Source: Phalacrocorax aristotelis
Lineage: Eukaryota; Chordata; Aves; Suliformes; Phalacrocoracidae
Reading direction: 5' to 3'
DNA: 64,000 nucleotides
NCBI RefSeq assembly: GCF_949628215.1
Contig: NC_134282.1
Span: forward strand, 8,269,223 to 8,333,222
The notes beneath the pieces were generated by a model, which made no database searches, was not told the origin of the DNA, and saw only the letters and a list, made by a program, of their open reading frames with translations. Positions 43,575 through 56,400 of this stretch are shown here, piece after piece. Numbering within the stretch: the stretch's first letter is position 1; each line of letters starts with the position of its first letter. The translations under genes were made by a program, and so were the position numbers.

Positions 43575-46500
43575 GACCCCAAGAAAGTGATGCCATGGGA
43601 CAAAAAAAAAACCAAAATGCTCTCATTTAGAAGAAAAGGCGGGGGGGGCGGAACCAGGAGGGGGACAAAAAAAAGCATCATTCTTTCCTCATTGGCAAAG
43701 AATTCGAAACTAGCAGTTTATCTACCTGGAGAAGGGAGGAAAGAATTCCCCAAACTGATAATCAAAAATAAAATGAGGGCAAGATATTCTGCCTAGGCAT
43801 TTGTTAAAGTAAGGGGCTGGAGAGGGGGATGAAATGCACAGTTTTCTTTTTTACTTTCCTTCAAGGAGTGAATGAAAAATTATTCTGCACAGCAAGAAAA
43901 TCACTTGTGATATAATTCAGAAAATATATTGTTTCCTTTAGAAACATCTTGCTCAACACTTGATTTCACATTTTCATTCCTTAGAGATCACAATTCTTTG
44001 CATTTTTACATCTCAGAGTTCACCACCTTGTGGTTTTGAAGTACAAACAACATCATAAATATTATTCCTAGCATTAGAAAAAAAATCAAGTAGATTCATG
44101 TTCTTCCACATAAATGACAAGGTAATAAAAACAAGTTATATGGGTGACTAACTGAAGTATTACGCTAACATTTCTTGGCACTGTAGGTATATCATGATTG
44201 CTATACACGGAGGTAATCAATACTGAGTAAATGCATGTTAAAGTTAACATCCCTAGGCCAGAGTTTCAATGAAAGGTCATTCTACCTTTGTTAGTGTGGA
44301 AAATTTTACCTCATGTTAAGACACTTTCTTTCTAATGAGATCTCCAGGATTCACCTTCTTTCGACTACAGGCAGAGGGGATGATTTAGTGGCATGCGTGC
44401 GTTCTTTCATTGTATATACTATATGCTTTGTACATATAGCATTTATTATGCGTATGTCCATAGATGGTCTGTAAGATGTGTATATTGCATATATTTCTGT
44501 CTGAAGATTTTAAACACACTTGTTCTATGCTGGAGACAAGAGTGCATTTGCACGAGCACCTGGAGAAGCAAATGCCATAGCCCCAAGGGCCCTGTACACC
44601 AGCGGGCGGAAAGGCCCGGTCCCTCCCTCCCTCCTCCCAGAGCTCAGGACTGCCTTGGACCCGTGGCCGGGGAGCTGCCGCAGCACCATCCGGGGTTGGG
44701 GCTGAGCAGAGGGGGCACGTGTTCCTGACCCCGCCGCCAAGCAAGGTGCCCTTCCTTGACTCGTGCAGGTAGGAAGAATCGCGCTCTGTGTGTCACCTGT
44801 TTACAACCTGAGTCAGACCTACCCACAGCAAAGCTCATTTGTTCCTGAGCTCTGGGTGGTTCCTTTCGGAAAGGAGAAAAAGAACAAAGACTTCTTTGAA
44901 AATAAATTTATTTGAGCGTAAGAAACTGGGTGAAGCAAAAGTTCTGAGAGGGTTCTTATTGAAAATTATGTTTTGCTTGTATAACCTTCCACTTACAACT
45001 TGTTTTGTTTTATTTATAACTTAACCTCTTCCATTCAGGCAAATCCTAAATTCCAGCTGCCTCTTAACACCAGCAGTAGGGCAACGCAACAAGGACCAGA
45101 TCCCAATGACATGGGAAGGCTACAACCTTACCTCTCCCTGCTTCTGTCAGGAATTAAATTCCCAATAATGTTAATATTTAAATTACCATAACTGGACATA
45201 CAGGCCGTGATCTCGCTTGGATGAGTAAGGCAAATCACACTACGCCGAACTGGCTGCGGACATCTCCTGTGGACTCTGTTTTGATTACGCACTGTTCAGA
45301 CATGCAGCTACCCTCCCGAGCTATACAAGTTGTTTGATATTTTTAAACAGAGCCCAAGACTGAAAAGAAAGCTAACCTTCAGAGAAGAGCTCACACCATG
45401 CAGTCACCTGGGTGGGAAACTTCCCTCTTTGTCCCTCTAACATCGCCAGTGTTCCCCATCAGCCTCGGAGGGATGGCTTGGAAAGGGCTTGTACCAGCTT
45501 CACCTATCCTGAGCTGCTGGAATTCCTTCTGTCTCAGGTGCTCTGTGTGTAAATGGCTGCACGCTCCATGAGTAACAGCTTCAGCTTCCTTTCCTGCCCT
45601 GCCTGTATGCTCTGCACCCTGCACAGAGCTGGGGTGAACATCAGCCCTCTGTTCAGAGGGTTCCCTTGCACATCCAATGCTTTGCTCACACAGATCTAGC
45701 CCAGGGTCTGCATGATCACCATTCAATGAAGTCTTAGTTTAGAAGAAATCAAAGAGGGGAAAAAAAAAAAAGAAGTTGTCTTCTTTTATCTGGAAAGCAA
45801 ATGCAAAATTTGTTCTGGACACTTGAGCAGTCAGTTCATGTGGCATATCTACAATGAGATCCGCAACCACAAAGCGTTCAGATAAAATGCAACAAGGCAG
45901 TGAACTGCTGTGACACTTTTATTTCAAATATCTAACATCTAACAACAAATGCCAAGCATACTGCTTTGTAAAATTACAGAGAATGTAAAATGGAAAGAGA
46001 AAACTGACCTCAGGAAAGGGAACAGATAAAGATCCTGCTTTTGAGAATGATGCCAAGCAATAACATCCCATCCTGGCCCCCGCACAAGATCTGGAGTGTT
46101 TGCTTCCCTTGGCAAACTGTATAAAATCACACTTCTTCCAGCTTACAGTTACACTCTAAACAATAACTGCTTTGGGGCAGACTTAGGCTCTGAGATCTCC
46201 AATTAAATGCCCTGCTATCCAATTTACATATAACACGCTGGTGAACAAGAACTGACTCTTAATTTCTTTGGGGAATGCGTCCCTCGGAGTCTTTCCAAGC
46301 ACTGGTAATGACAGTGTTATTTTGGATGGCTTTTCTGTGCTGCATGGGAGTGTTTACATCACCACCAAAAGAGAAGAAACAAATGATTAGTGCTTTTATA
46401 ACTTCTTAAAATCTCATTATTCCAGGGAATTAGAGAGTCAGTAGATTCACTGGAGGTGAGATGGGTGGAACAAGACACTCTCACAACGAGACCCTGCTCT

Positions 46501-47032
46501 GGTACGTGCTGTGGAGGAGGGGTGGCACCAGCAAGCGCAAAGTGTCCATGCTTCCTTCTCCTCTTGCAGCCAAGCTGAGGCAGAGGGCTAACCTCACAAA
46601 GGAGCCAGGATCATATGGGGTTTTTCAAAATAGGAAAATTTTCCAATTACATTCTTAATGTCATTACATTTCATACAAAGTGGCTTTGTCTTTGGTCATT
46701 CCTCAGCCCACAGCAGCAGGTATATACTTCCCAAAGATTACATTTTTCTCCAGTAATTTAGTCCTGGATCCTGAAAGGCACCTAAGCATGGCTGAGGATC
46801 TAGACCTGTATGTCTGAACAAGATTTAGATGTTTTAGTGTTTAGACATCTATGATTTAGTGAATAAATGTCACAACTATTCACACTGAGCAAAAACACAG
46901 CTTTGATAGTCAGGTGTTCAAAATCTGCACTACCTGGGAGTCAAAGATCTCATTTTCCAAAGTGGTTCAGATGTACCAAAGTCACGCTGCAAACTAATCA
47001 CAATTCCTCATCCTTGTATAACTTTGTCATGG

Positions 47033-47064
47033 AAATTAACTCTATCCCAGCCAAAACCAGCACA
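47033..47064 (-). mobile_element. Tip of the same ERVL-type LTR family
   Basis: 32 bases ending CCAAAACCAGCACA match 37882-37913 of the solo LTR at 28 positions, up to the same terminal ACA. The rest of the LTR is not recognisable, so this is a decayed fragment. Confidence 0.6.
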
Positions 47065-49550
47065 AATTTTTTGCTTAAAACCTACATTTTCAAGTTTTCT
47101 CTTCCTTTAAAGACTGCCTATTACTATGCCCAGCTCTGCTTTTCTTGCTGAGCATTGATCAAATTGTCAGTATATTAGTACACTCAAACAGCTCTGTTAT
47201 GGTTATCAAAAATATTACACATGCCAAAATACTTTGAATGACAAAGTGAAAAACATTCCCAGCACCCCGAGATCCCCATGCGCTGTATGCCTTGTGAAGA
47301 ATTGGCCCAAAATAAAATTATGTGGGTGGTTATTACTAGCACCAGATCGGTAATTTGGCAATTACTAGGAAGCGCATCAGCCCAGGCAGAGCTGTGGCAT
47401 TGAAAATCCCCAGGGTGAGAAGTGGGATGGAGCACAGATCCCTGGGTAGCCACGATGCTTTAGACAAGACGTGCGTGACACAGAGCACTTGAGTTCAGCC
47501 TGGACACAGGTGAAGTGAGCATTACCTACTTGCTGCTGAAAACTACTTTGCCCCACAGAAAAATAAAGCAAAGGCAAGAACCCTGCACTTGTCATAATGA
47601 AAGCCCTGTGAGAAGAAGTCTGCAAAAGAGGCTGTAAGTGTAAAGCTTAGAAGACAGCACAGCCTCTGGTTTTAGGCTTCTGTGCTTTCCGGACTTCACT
47701 TTTTCATGAATGTAAATAACAGCAAAAAAAATCCCTACCTCAATATAAGCTTTCACTCAAGTGTAACTATTCATATGGATCTTCCATAAAGGACCCCCCT
47801 GCCTCCATCCCTAGCTGTCCCAACACCATTTCAGCTTCTAGACCAGTATTATCTAGCCCTGGCTCCCATTTTACTGCACTTTCTGCTCAGCAAGCAAGAG
47901 CAAAGTTTTTTGTTTCCTATACTGACACCTGGAAGAGCAACGCAGCTCTCACCACATCCCCAGCCTTTATTCCCTGGGAATATTTCCCACAGAGAGTCTC
48001 ACACCCTGTGTCCCCAACAGGAAAAGTAATTTTCCTACAAAAGTGAAGCGCTGGGATTTTCAGGGGGATAATGTCACGGGCGTTACACCCAGGAGATAAC
48101 ATTTCAGTGGCCATCTCTGGCCCCGGCACGGCTGTGGAAGGTGTCCAGCAGCAGCGTGTAGCCCAGCAACCTGCCCCAAACACCGAGCACTTCCAGGAAA
48201 TGGAAAAGAAACACAGCAATTTTAAACAACCCTTTCACAGGTCCCACGGGACTGGGAAGAACTAGTGGATGAATCACTGCTCAGAACACATGTCTTCAAG
48301 GAAGTCAACAGAAAAATAAACGGGCTCCAAATGTCATAATTGGCTCCCTGGGGGCTGAGGGGGTCTCTTTACTGAAGGCTACAACCGTGTTTCAGCCTAC
48401 AGCCGTACCACCCCGATCTGGATGTACGCAGGAACTGCCTTAGTCACAGTTTGGGCACAGGGGTCTGTAAGGAAAGGAACAGCGTCCGGCAGTGAATGAT
48501 CTTGCTGACGCGGCACAATGTGTTGAATCAGTAAGAATATCTTTGTAGTGTTGCAATGCTTTTCTCATTTACGTGTGCACTGAGTATGCAGCAAATAGTT
48601 TTGGCAACAGGCATTGTTAATCCAAGATATGCTCCTCCTTCAAGATTTATTTTTTTATGCTTCCTATTAATATCTGCCACAGCCGTTCTGCGGTTTCTCT
48701 GAGTTATCACTAAATGTTGACCCTGAAATTACAATATACTGTTGACGCTGTTGTCTTAGGAGAAGCCATAGAGCTCAAGAACAGTTCGTCAGAAGTCCAG
48801 TTCCCAAACAGCAACTCACTCCAAGGGCTTGTCAGGTGCTCCTGCGCTCCCACCCGAAGGGCGGCTGGTTGTTCTCATCACCTCTCAGCTAAGGGATAAG
48901 CAAGAAAAAACAGGGGCAAACCCAAGGAATTAATGTCTGCAATTCCTTTTCTGATCAACAACTGCAAAGCTGCTTCAGACCTTGGACACTCTCTGGCTTC
49001 ACTAACAGATCGTCTTTGTTTTAATCTAAGAAAAGTCTACTGCAGCCCACTTCAGAAAAATGGAAAAATATCCAACGTATTTTCAAATCTATGTTTTTAT
49101 TTAATTAGACAGATGGATCAGGGAAACCTGAACTGCTTAAAGTGTCAGCAAGACTGACCTGAACAAGGCTGCCCTAAACTCATGCTCCCTCTTTCCTTTG
49201 CTGACAGATGGAAACACAGCAAAAGTAACTGAAGGGAAAAAAAACCATTTTCCTAACACCTCACAGAACTAGTGGAAAGCTTTATAAGCTAATATTCAAG
49301 GTGGATTATAAATATCTCAACAGGTTAGGTCGTACCTTTGCTTTCATATCTAAAATTTTGTTCCCTTCTCAAGCTCTCTGACGACCCTGTGAATGAAAGT
49401 GAGCTCTTAGAGGACATTGTCATCTAAACCCTCACAGCACAAACCTCATGAACCAAACGGAGAGGAATTGTATTGGCCAGTGTAATTGTACAGTGTCTAA
49501 CACAGAGTATAAACAGATACCTACAGACTTGACATATCTGTAGTACCCGA

Positions 49551-49576
49551 TACATACATACATATATATATATAAA
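49551..49576. repeat. TACA/TA microsatellite
   Basis: Three TACA units pass into a pure (TA)n run. A similar short TA-rich tract lies at about 63.55-63.58 kb. Confidence 0.8.
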
Positions 49577-52500
49577 AGTTTACAAGCATGCACAAACACA
49601 CATATGCAGCCCACACCAAAGTCACACAAATTGTGGGCCAAGATCAGGTGCTATATCATGAGTTAAACTTTTTATAACTTTTACCCGGACAAAACCACGG
49701 CTTTTCCTGTGATAAACAATAAAATTGTTTCAATCAGTGAGAGATGGGCTATGGGACTTCCCTGGGTCCATTCCCATCCCACTGTCTGTGATTTTTGGTG
49801 TTGTTCTTCCACCATCTCATGTTAATGTAACAGCAGATTTCTGTTACCTTCTCTAGCTCCTTTAAAACTTTCTTTAATTCCAGTGACGTCACATCATGAT
49901 CCGGTCTTCTACTTTCAGGTACCTTCATTACTTGTACAAGAAAGTGTTTTGTACCACACTTGTTGTGAGCAGTTAGATAATTCCTGCCAAAAATCTGTCT
50001 GAGTCAAGAGCTGGTGCTTGTGACTCTTTCACTGGGATTGCCAGGCATTTCCTTTTTGGATCAATAGGCTGCCTTCATAAGTGAAATATTAATATCAAGC
50101 CCTCTCCATTCTAAGTGTCTTGTCAAGAAGACACTTTTTTATGCCTAAACCAAATTTACTCTGCTCCTTCTAAAATGCTGCACTCACTGCAAATATGCAA
50201 AGCTGCTTATTAGAATCCAGAAGGCTAGAAAAAATATTTTATTAAAAATAAATACTTATAACAGCTGCATAATCTCAGCGAAACCTAATCTATCCCAGTA
50301 GATTTTGGTTCTCTTTATAATTGCAAAGTTGCATACAGAAAAATATTTCTACTTGCCTACACCGGAAGTTCATAAAGGTGCTGAGTTTGTAACATGACTT
50401 GTGACAACCAGCTAGAGACACTTCCTTCTACCTTTGTATGCAACGTGTTTCTGTGTGCCTTTTTATTCCCAGTTCCTCAGTTACGGTAAAACACATGCAG
50501 ATTTGACAATCTGCCCTGCCATTGCAACCAGAGCCCTGAGCAGTGCCAGTGTTCACAAGGAGGCAATTGCACAACTCACGCGTTTTAGCAAGGTCACACT
50601 TCACTGATTTAATACTACGAAACCACCTAATTACACTGGGCTCCACCTAGGAGGCCGAATGAAGGCTCTGCATGAGTAATATGAGGTTAAATCTGTAGTC
50701 TTCTGCTCTGACACATGTTCACAGTGCAAAATGGGGATTGCGATTATGCCCAAGAGGAAACATGGGTTAAAAGTACCATCCTCCCTGCTTTTGCTGTGTC
50801 CAGTGATGTATTACCAGGCAAAACCACGCTGCTCTCACAAGAGCTTTATAAAATCCCCTGCTTTCTCCTTTCTGTCCATTAACGCATTTTGCCTTGCCTG
50901 TGCTTTATCTGTGCAAACCTGCAATTGCAATCTGCACAGGGCCAAGCACTGACTGCTGAAAATGCTCAGCTACTATGGAGGTACTTTATTTTTCTCCATC
51001 TCTGTCTGCAGTTTGTGCATTATGCCAAAGTTACAGCAGTTAAAAATACATGTTTAACCGTCTAAAGAAACCCTCTATAATATGGCATAGCAGAATATAC
51101 AGAAACAAGAGCAATAAACGAACTTGTATTCAGCTGCTCAGTTTAAATCATGGCTGTGCTACACCAAATTACCTTGGAAAACACTTTCAGTTTAACTCAG
51201 GTCGGTACAAAGGTCCAGTTATTAAAATTAAAACTGATGTATTATTGTATAGAAGCCAATATTCAGCAGACTGCTTGAACCTAATCTCCTGTTTCCCAAA
51301 CATGTGAGATAGATAGAAAAACCCAAGAAGGATACAATCAGCAAAGTCTTTATTCAAAGTGAGCATTAACAGTACTTAACAAAACATTCATTAGAAATTA
51401 ACCTGGAAGATGCTGCTGAGAGAAATCTGCTGTTAAAAATTAGCATGCCTCTGTCATAAGCAGCAATTTATGCATGCATTTAACAAGTTTTAGTCCTGTT
51501 GTGATGAGATTTCATTGTACCCTTAAAATATTACCACTAGAACATACATGCTTTTAATATTGATACCAGTTACCTTATTGAGGGGGCTGATGGAACCGGG
51601 GGCCGGTAGCGCAGTGGTGGGGACGAGCCATAGGTTTTGCCAGGGAAAGGAAAAGGGTTTGGTGGCAACGAGAGGTCATCAGCATTTCCCATTATTGTGC
51701 TTTAAATACGCTCAGCGTTCGCTCCCCTGCTATTGTTTTTCACATTCACCTTTGGAAGCAAGGTCAGCCAAAATGTCAGTATAGGTTTGAGCTATCTGCG
51801 TGGAAAACTGCAACAATCATCATGTCTTATACAGAAAAACAGTTAAAGTTCTTCCCCTTTTTTCTTTGACACAGTAATTTCCTTTAAATCATCTAGATTT
51901 GTTTGGACAAGACCAAGAATGGAATACTACCCTCAATTAAAAATACTTTCAAAAGGAAAGGGTGGATGCAATCAGGGATTCAGGAAGGAAATCTTAAGCA
52001 CAATATTCACAGCAATACTTCAATGATGTGTGTTACACCTCTGCCAATATATATTTTTTTTTTGCCTCAGATACGTGTGTGAATATATTTTGATTGTGAA
52101 TGTATTACAGATCTGACGCCCAGTCCTACCTAACAGCAGATTATAGCATCAGGCCCTTAAACTGGCAGCAAATCATTTCATCTGAGATGTCAATACAGAT
52201 ATATCAGCACATTATAATAACATCTAATAACAATGATATCAGGAAGAATAAAATTCCACAATTGGGAATGCAGTTTTTCTTAAAAAAAAAAAAAAATCAG
52301 CAAAACCTGAACATAGGTTTACGCTGCAACCCAAGCCCCACATCTCATGCTGTCAATGATTTAGTACAGACACTCTGACATTAAAAAGCAACTCCCCCAT
52401 AACAGAAAAACAGCAGACAGTTTTGTTTGACACACAGCATACAACTTCTGATCAGAACTTGCCCTATCCCAGGCTTTCATTGCGAATGTATTAGTGTCAG

Positions 52501-52789
52501 CAAGAGCGCCAGAGATCTTCTGACAGAAAATGTCAAATTTGCATCTGTGAAATATAAAATATTAATCTGGCTCTGCCATAGATTGCATTTTCTTAAAGAC
52601 TTGGGAGGGTATCAAACCCAAATCCCTGACATTTCAGTTTGATTTAGTGAAACAGCGAAATAATTTTCCAGATCACATTGTATTCCCTGTCAGAAGCTGC
52701 TTAGCTAACGAGTTAGATGCATTTTGCTGGTGATAACGAACACAGTGCTAGGAAGGCTGGTCATCAGATGAAAAATAATGTGTTCTACA

Positions 52790-53447
52790 AATTGCAGGAG
52801 AAACCCAATGACTGCCCCATGCAGTGCCCTTGTGGCCAAGAAGGCCAACAATATCCTGGGGTGCATTAAAAGGAGTGTGGCCAGCAGGTCAAGGGAGGTT
52901 ATCCTCCCCCTCTGCTCTGCCCTAGTGAGACCACATTTGGAGTGCTGTGTCCAGTTTTGGACCCCCCCAGTTCACAAGGATGTGGAACTGCTTGAGCAAG
53001 TCCAGCCGAGAGCTACCAAGGTGATCAGGGGGCTGGAGCATCTCCCTTATGAGGAAAGGCTGAGACACCTGGGTTTGTTCAGCCTGGAGAAGACACAGGG
53101 GGGAATCCTATCAATGCTTATAAATGTGTGAAGGGCAGGTATCAAGAGGATGGGACCAGAGTCTTTGCTGTGGTGCCCAATGACAGGCCAAGGGCCAATG
53201 GGCACAAGTTGGAACATGAGAAGTTCCACCTCAACATGAGGAAAAACCCCTTCCCTGTGCGGGTGCCAGAGCAGTGGCACAGGCTGCCCAGGGAGGCTGT
53301 GGGGTCCCTTCCCTGGAGACATTCACACCCTGCCTGGACACGGCCCTGTGCCCCCTGCTCTGGGTGTGCCTGCTCACGCAGGGGGTTGGATGAGGTGATC
53401 TCCAGAGGTCTCTTCCAACCTCTGCCATTCTGTGATTCAGTGATTTT
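52790..53447 (+). mobile_element. CR1 LINE copy, 5'-truncated, with reverse transcriptase C-terminus
   Basis: The sequence encodes the end of the CR1 ORF2 protein ([50 protein letters not shown]), then, after a frame change near 53.13 kb, the HLNMRKNPFPVRV and LDEVISRGLFQPLPF segments. It ends with the CR1 3' terminus, CCATTCTGTGATTCAGTGATT. Only the last 650 bp or so of a 4-5 kb element remain, and the frame is broken, so it is dead. CR1 is the dominant LINE of birds and other sauropsids. Confidence 0.95.
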
Positions 53448-53459
53448 TGTCTAGATCTA

Positions 53460-56400
53460 GATGTGAAAAAAAAAACCAGAAAAAATAGGTCTGTGGATTG
53501 TGCTGGAGCTGGGCATAAACATCTCCTGATCTATATTAGTATGCCAATCATTTCCAGAGAAACTGATTTAAGATCACGTTCCCCATCAGTAAAATATGAG
53601 TAAAAATCTGTAAAATTATTAGATCTTGATGTACCAATCTGCTGATGTGCAAAATCGGAGATCAGGGTGTAGATTGAAAAAAAAAACTGATAAAACACGT
53701 TGAATATTTGAATATACCAAAGGCTTGTTTTCCCAGACCAGCACTTCTGTTTAGACTACACATGATATTAAACATTTCCCATTTTCCTTTGCTCTATTTC
53801 TCATAGAAACTCTTTAATATAAAGGAAAAATGCTAAATATCGATGCCTATTTCATCATTTTTGACCAAACACATAAAACCCATTTTTCAACGCCATGTAG
53901 GGAGAGGTGACCACACCAGTGGCCAGTTCGCTCCCAGCTGTAGCGTGATGCAGTTGTGCAGTACTGAGCTCACGGCAGCGGGGGTTTGCCAGATTACACA
54001 AACTCACTTAAATTTAACAGCACTGAAAGCTGAAGAACTTTCTTGTAGTCTCTCCAACTGGCATTAATATCGCTGAAAATTACCATTTAGTGCTCCTCTA
54101 CTGTTCTTCACAAACCGTTTTTAACTTGAGTTCTAAATGGCTGAAAGTCTTTTAGTCAGTCTTATTATGGGATCAAAGCTGCTGCTGAGATCATAGCTTT
54201 TGTTGTGACTTGGATTTTTTTCAGCATAAACAGTGTTTCAGTAAGTATAATGTTCATGAAAAGCACATTGGCCATGCTGAAGTCTGTGCTTTGTAAGCGT
54301 TTCTCCATATTTTTTTTTACTCCACTGTCATCCAGCTGATTAAGCCCATCTACGTAATGTGGAGAAATAAAGACAATAGTTCTTATACGTTTACATGAGG
54401 AAACAAGTACATATTTGTTGAAACAGTATGACTAATCAAGAAAAAAAGATCATTTTCTCAGTAGTTCTGGGAGCGCACGGTAATGCACAAAAGAACAAAG
54501 AAGGAATTATTCCTGATTAGAACTGAGAAAATGAGATTATAATGAGATGAAGCAATGATAAGAAAACTGTCATTGACCAATAAGAGATGAGCTGAGAAAA
54601 CAAACCATTCAGTAGTACATAAAGGAGATGATACATATATGAATTATTTAAAGAACTGGACACAGTTGCTCTGATAATTTTATTCCATATTCTATCTAAT
54701 CTATCCATCTATCTAATGCTCAGAGTAAAAATATAGTTCCAGTTTCTTTTTTAAGTCATGTAAGTAGTATCTACAATAACCAAATATGACCCTCACAATA
54801 TATTTTTAAAAAATCATAATATGGTTTTAGAAGGCCCTGAAGAGTAATCTGCCTTTATTGCTACTCAGGGTGGTCAATCTGCTGCAGGACTGTATCATCT
54901 GGTATTACAGGAAGCCCTGCAGAAGAGTAAAATTAGCAACCTGCAAATTGTCATCACACTGTTTTATAGGTGAGAGCTGAAAACTGGGTAATATCTCTAG
55001 TAACATAAATACAGATTTCTGTATTTAACTTTGAGCAAACCTTAAAAAAAAAAAGTAAGCACAAAATTCTGGTTGTGAAGATAAAATGCCACACATAAAC
55101 CAATTAATCTCTGAAATGCCTCCCTGCAACAAAACTTGTTACCAGAGAATTAACAATAAAGCCTACCTATTTTCCAGCCTAAGTAACATCCCTAGCTAAT
55201 CAAGGGAAACTTTCAGTGAGGAAGTTGTGGGGGTTTTTTTGTATGTTTCATCTTTTTGTCTGAGAGATGTCAGAAATTATGAAAAAAAAAAATACATAAA
55301 ATTAGGATCACCTTTTAGATCTGTCTGCCCAGAACGGTCTGTCCAGGAATGACAGCGTAGGACTGTCCCTGGCTGTGCTTCTGCCAGTGTTTTGCCAGCT
55401 TTGGCTTTCAATGAGACGAGGCAGGGACCTTGCCCCTCAGCATCCAGGGCTCCTGGGGAGAGCTGCCACCTGCAAACGGTCACTGCAAAGGACAGAGAGA
55501 ACAGTGGCCCCAAAGGAGAGGACAAATGGGAGAATACAGTGAGCAAGACATGGAAAATGTTCTTGCTCAATGTTCTCCTCTCAGTTTTAAACACGTCACC
55601 TTGCAAGAAAGATGGTTTGTGGTACAATGTTGTGGAATTTAGTGTAAGAATTCACTCATTTGTTCCCACCTTGGTTAAAACACTGAGCTGTCATTCCCTT
55701 ATTGTGCAAATATTTAATGCCTTGTTTAAACATTGTGCAACTAAACACTTCAAAAATTATTGTTCTGTTGCAATAGTTATTTAACAGTGACATACATTGA
55801 ATCTTTAGAAAACCAGTGTCAAAAAGCACCAGTATTTCAAGGCGATTTTTATTGTATCAGCAGCCATGAGTAAATGTTAGCCTCAAACAAATCAAAATAG
55901 TCTGGGGGGGGGGAGGAGGTGAGGAGTCGTGACTTAGCGTCCATCTGGATCTGCTGGGAGGAGTTTCACATGAACAGTGCTTTAGAGGCTTCACTGTAGA
56001 CCCCGTCTTTTGGAGATCTGGAGCACTGCCCAAACATCTCTGGAGAGGCAGTGCGGCTGTAAAAGCCGTACAAAGGAAGGAAAGACTAACCAAACACCAC
56101 AGCTCTGCCCAGCCTTTCAGCTGAGTTCCTCTGTGACAGCCATCAGTGGTACAAAATACTCAAATAGCTGCGTATACCTGTCACCATTTCATCTTTAAAT
56201 GGCTGCTTTAATTGCTGTTTATTTTTAAACAGGCCTAAGCAGGAGTCCAAGACTCATTTGTTACAGTTTTACAAGGCAGAATTGTGATTTCAGTTTATTA
56301 ATAGGTATTATTTATTGCTTGCGTTTATTCTTGGCTTGGTATGATTATATCTCACTGGGCATGTAAGGGATTTGTTTGCTGGGGCCAGTCTATAAACTGA

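Larger units (their letters stand above)
37919..52780. other. Intergenic DNA between the solo LTR and the CR1 copy
   Basis: About 15 kb of mostly AT-rich non-coding DNA. Listed separately: an ORF chain at 42708-43574, an LTR tip at 47033-47064 and a TA microsatellite at 49551-49576. A 12-bp direct repeat (TGCTCAATGGTG) occurs twice near 42.13-42.16 kb. I see no conserved gene. Confidence 0.5.

Noticed and set aside
48503-48515. TTGCTGACGCGG, identical to the provirus LTR end
   Set aside because: Only 12 bases match; flanking bases do not resemble the LTR or the primer site, so it is a chance match.
48528-48710. Minus-strand 60-codon frame with an RNRR site and a hydrophobic stretch
   Set aside because: It looked like a processing site before a fusion peptide, but neighbouring frames give no supporting env or pol sequence.
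51600-51670. tRNA-like start GGCCGGTAGCGCAGTGGT with a good A box
   Set aside because: No B box, no anticodon arm and no acceptor stem can be formed downstream.
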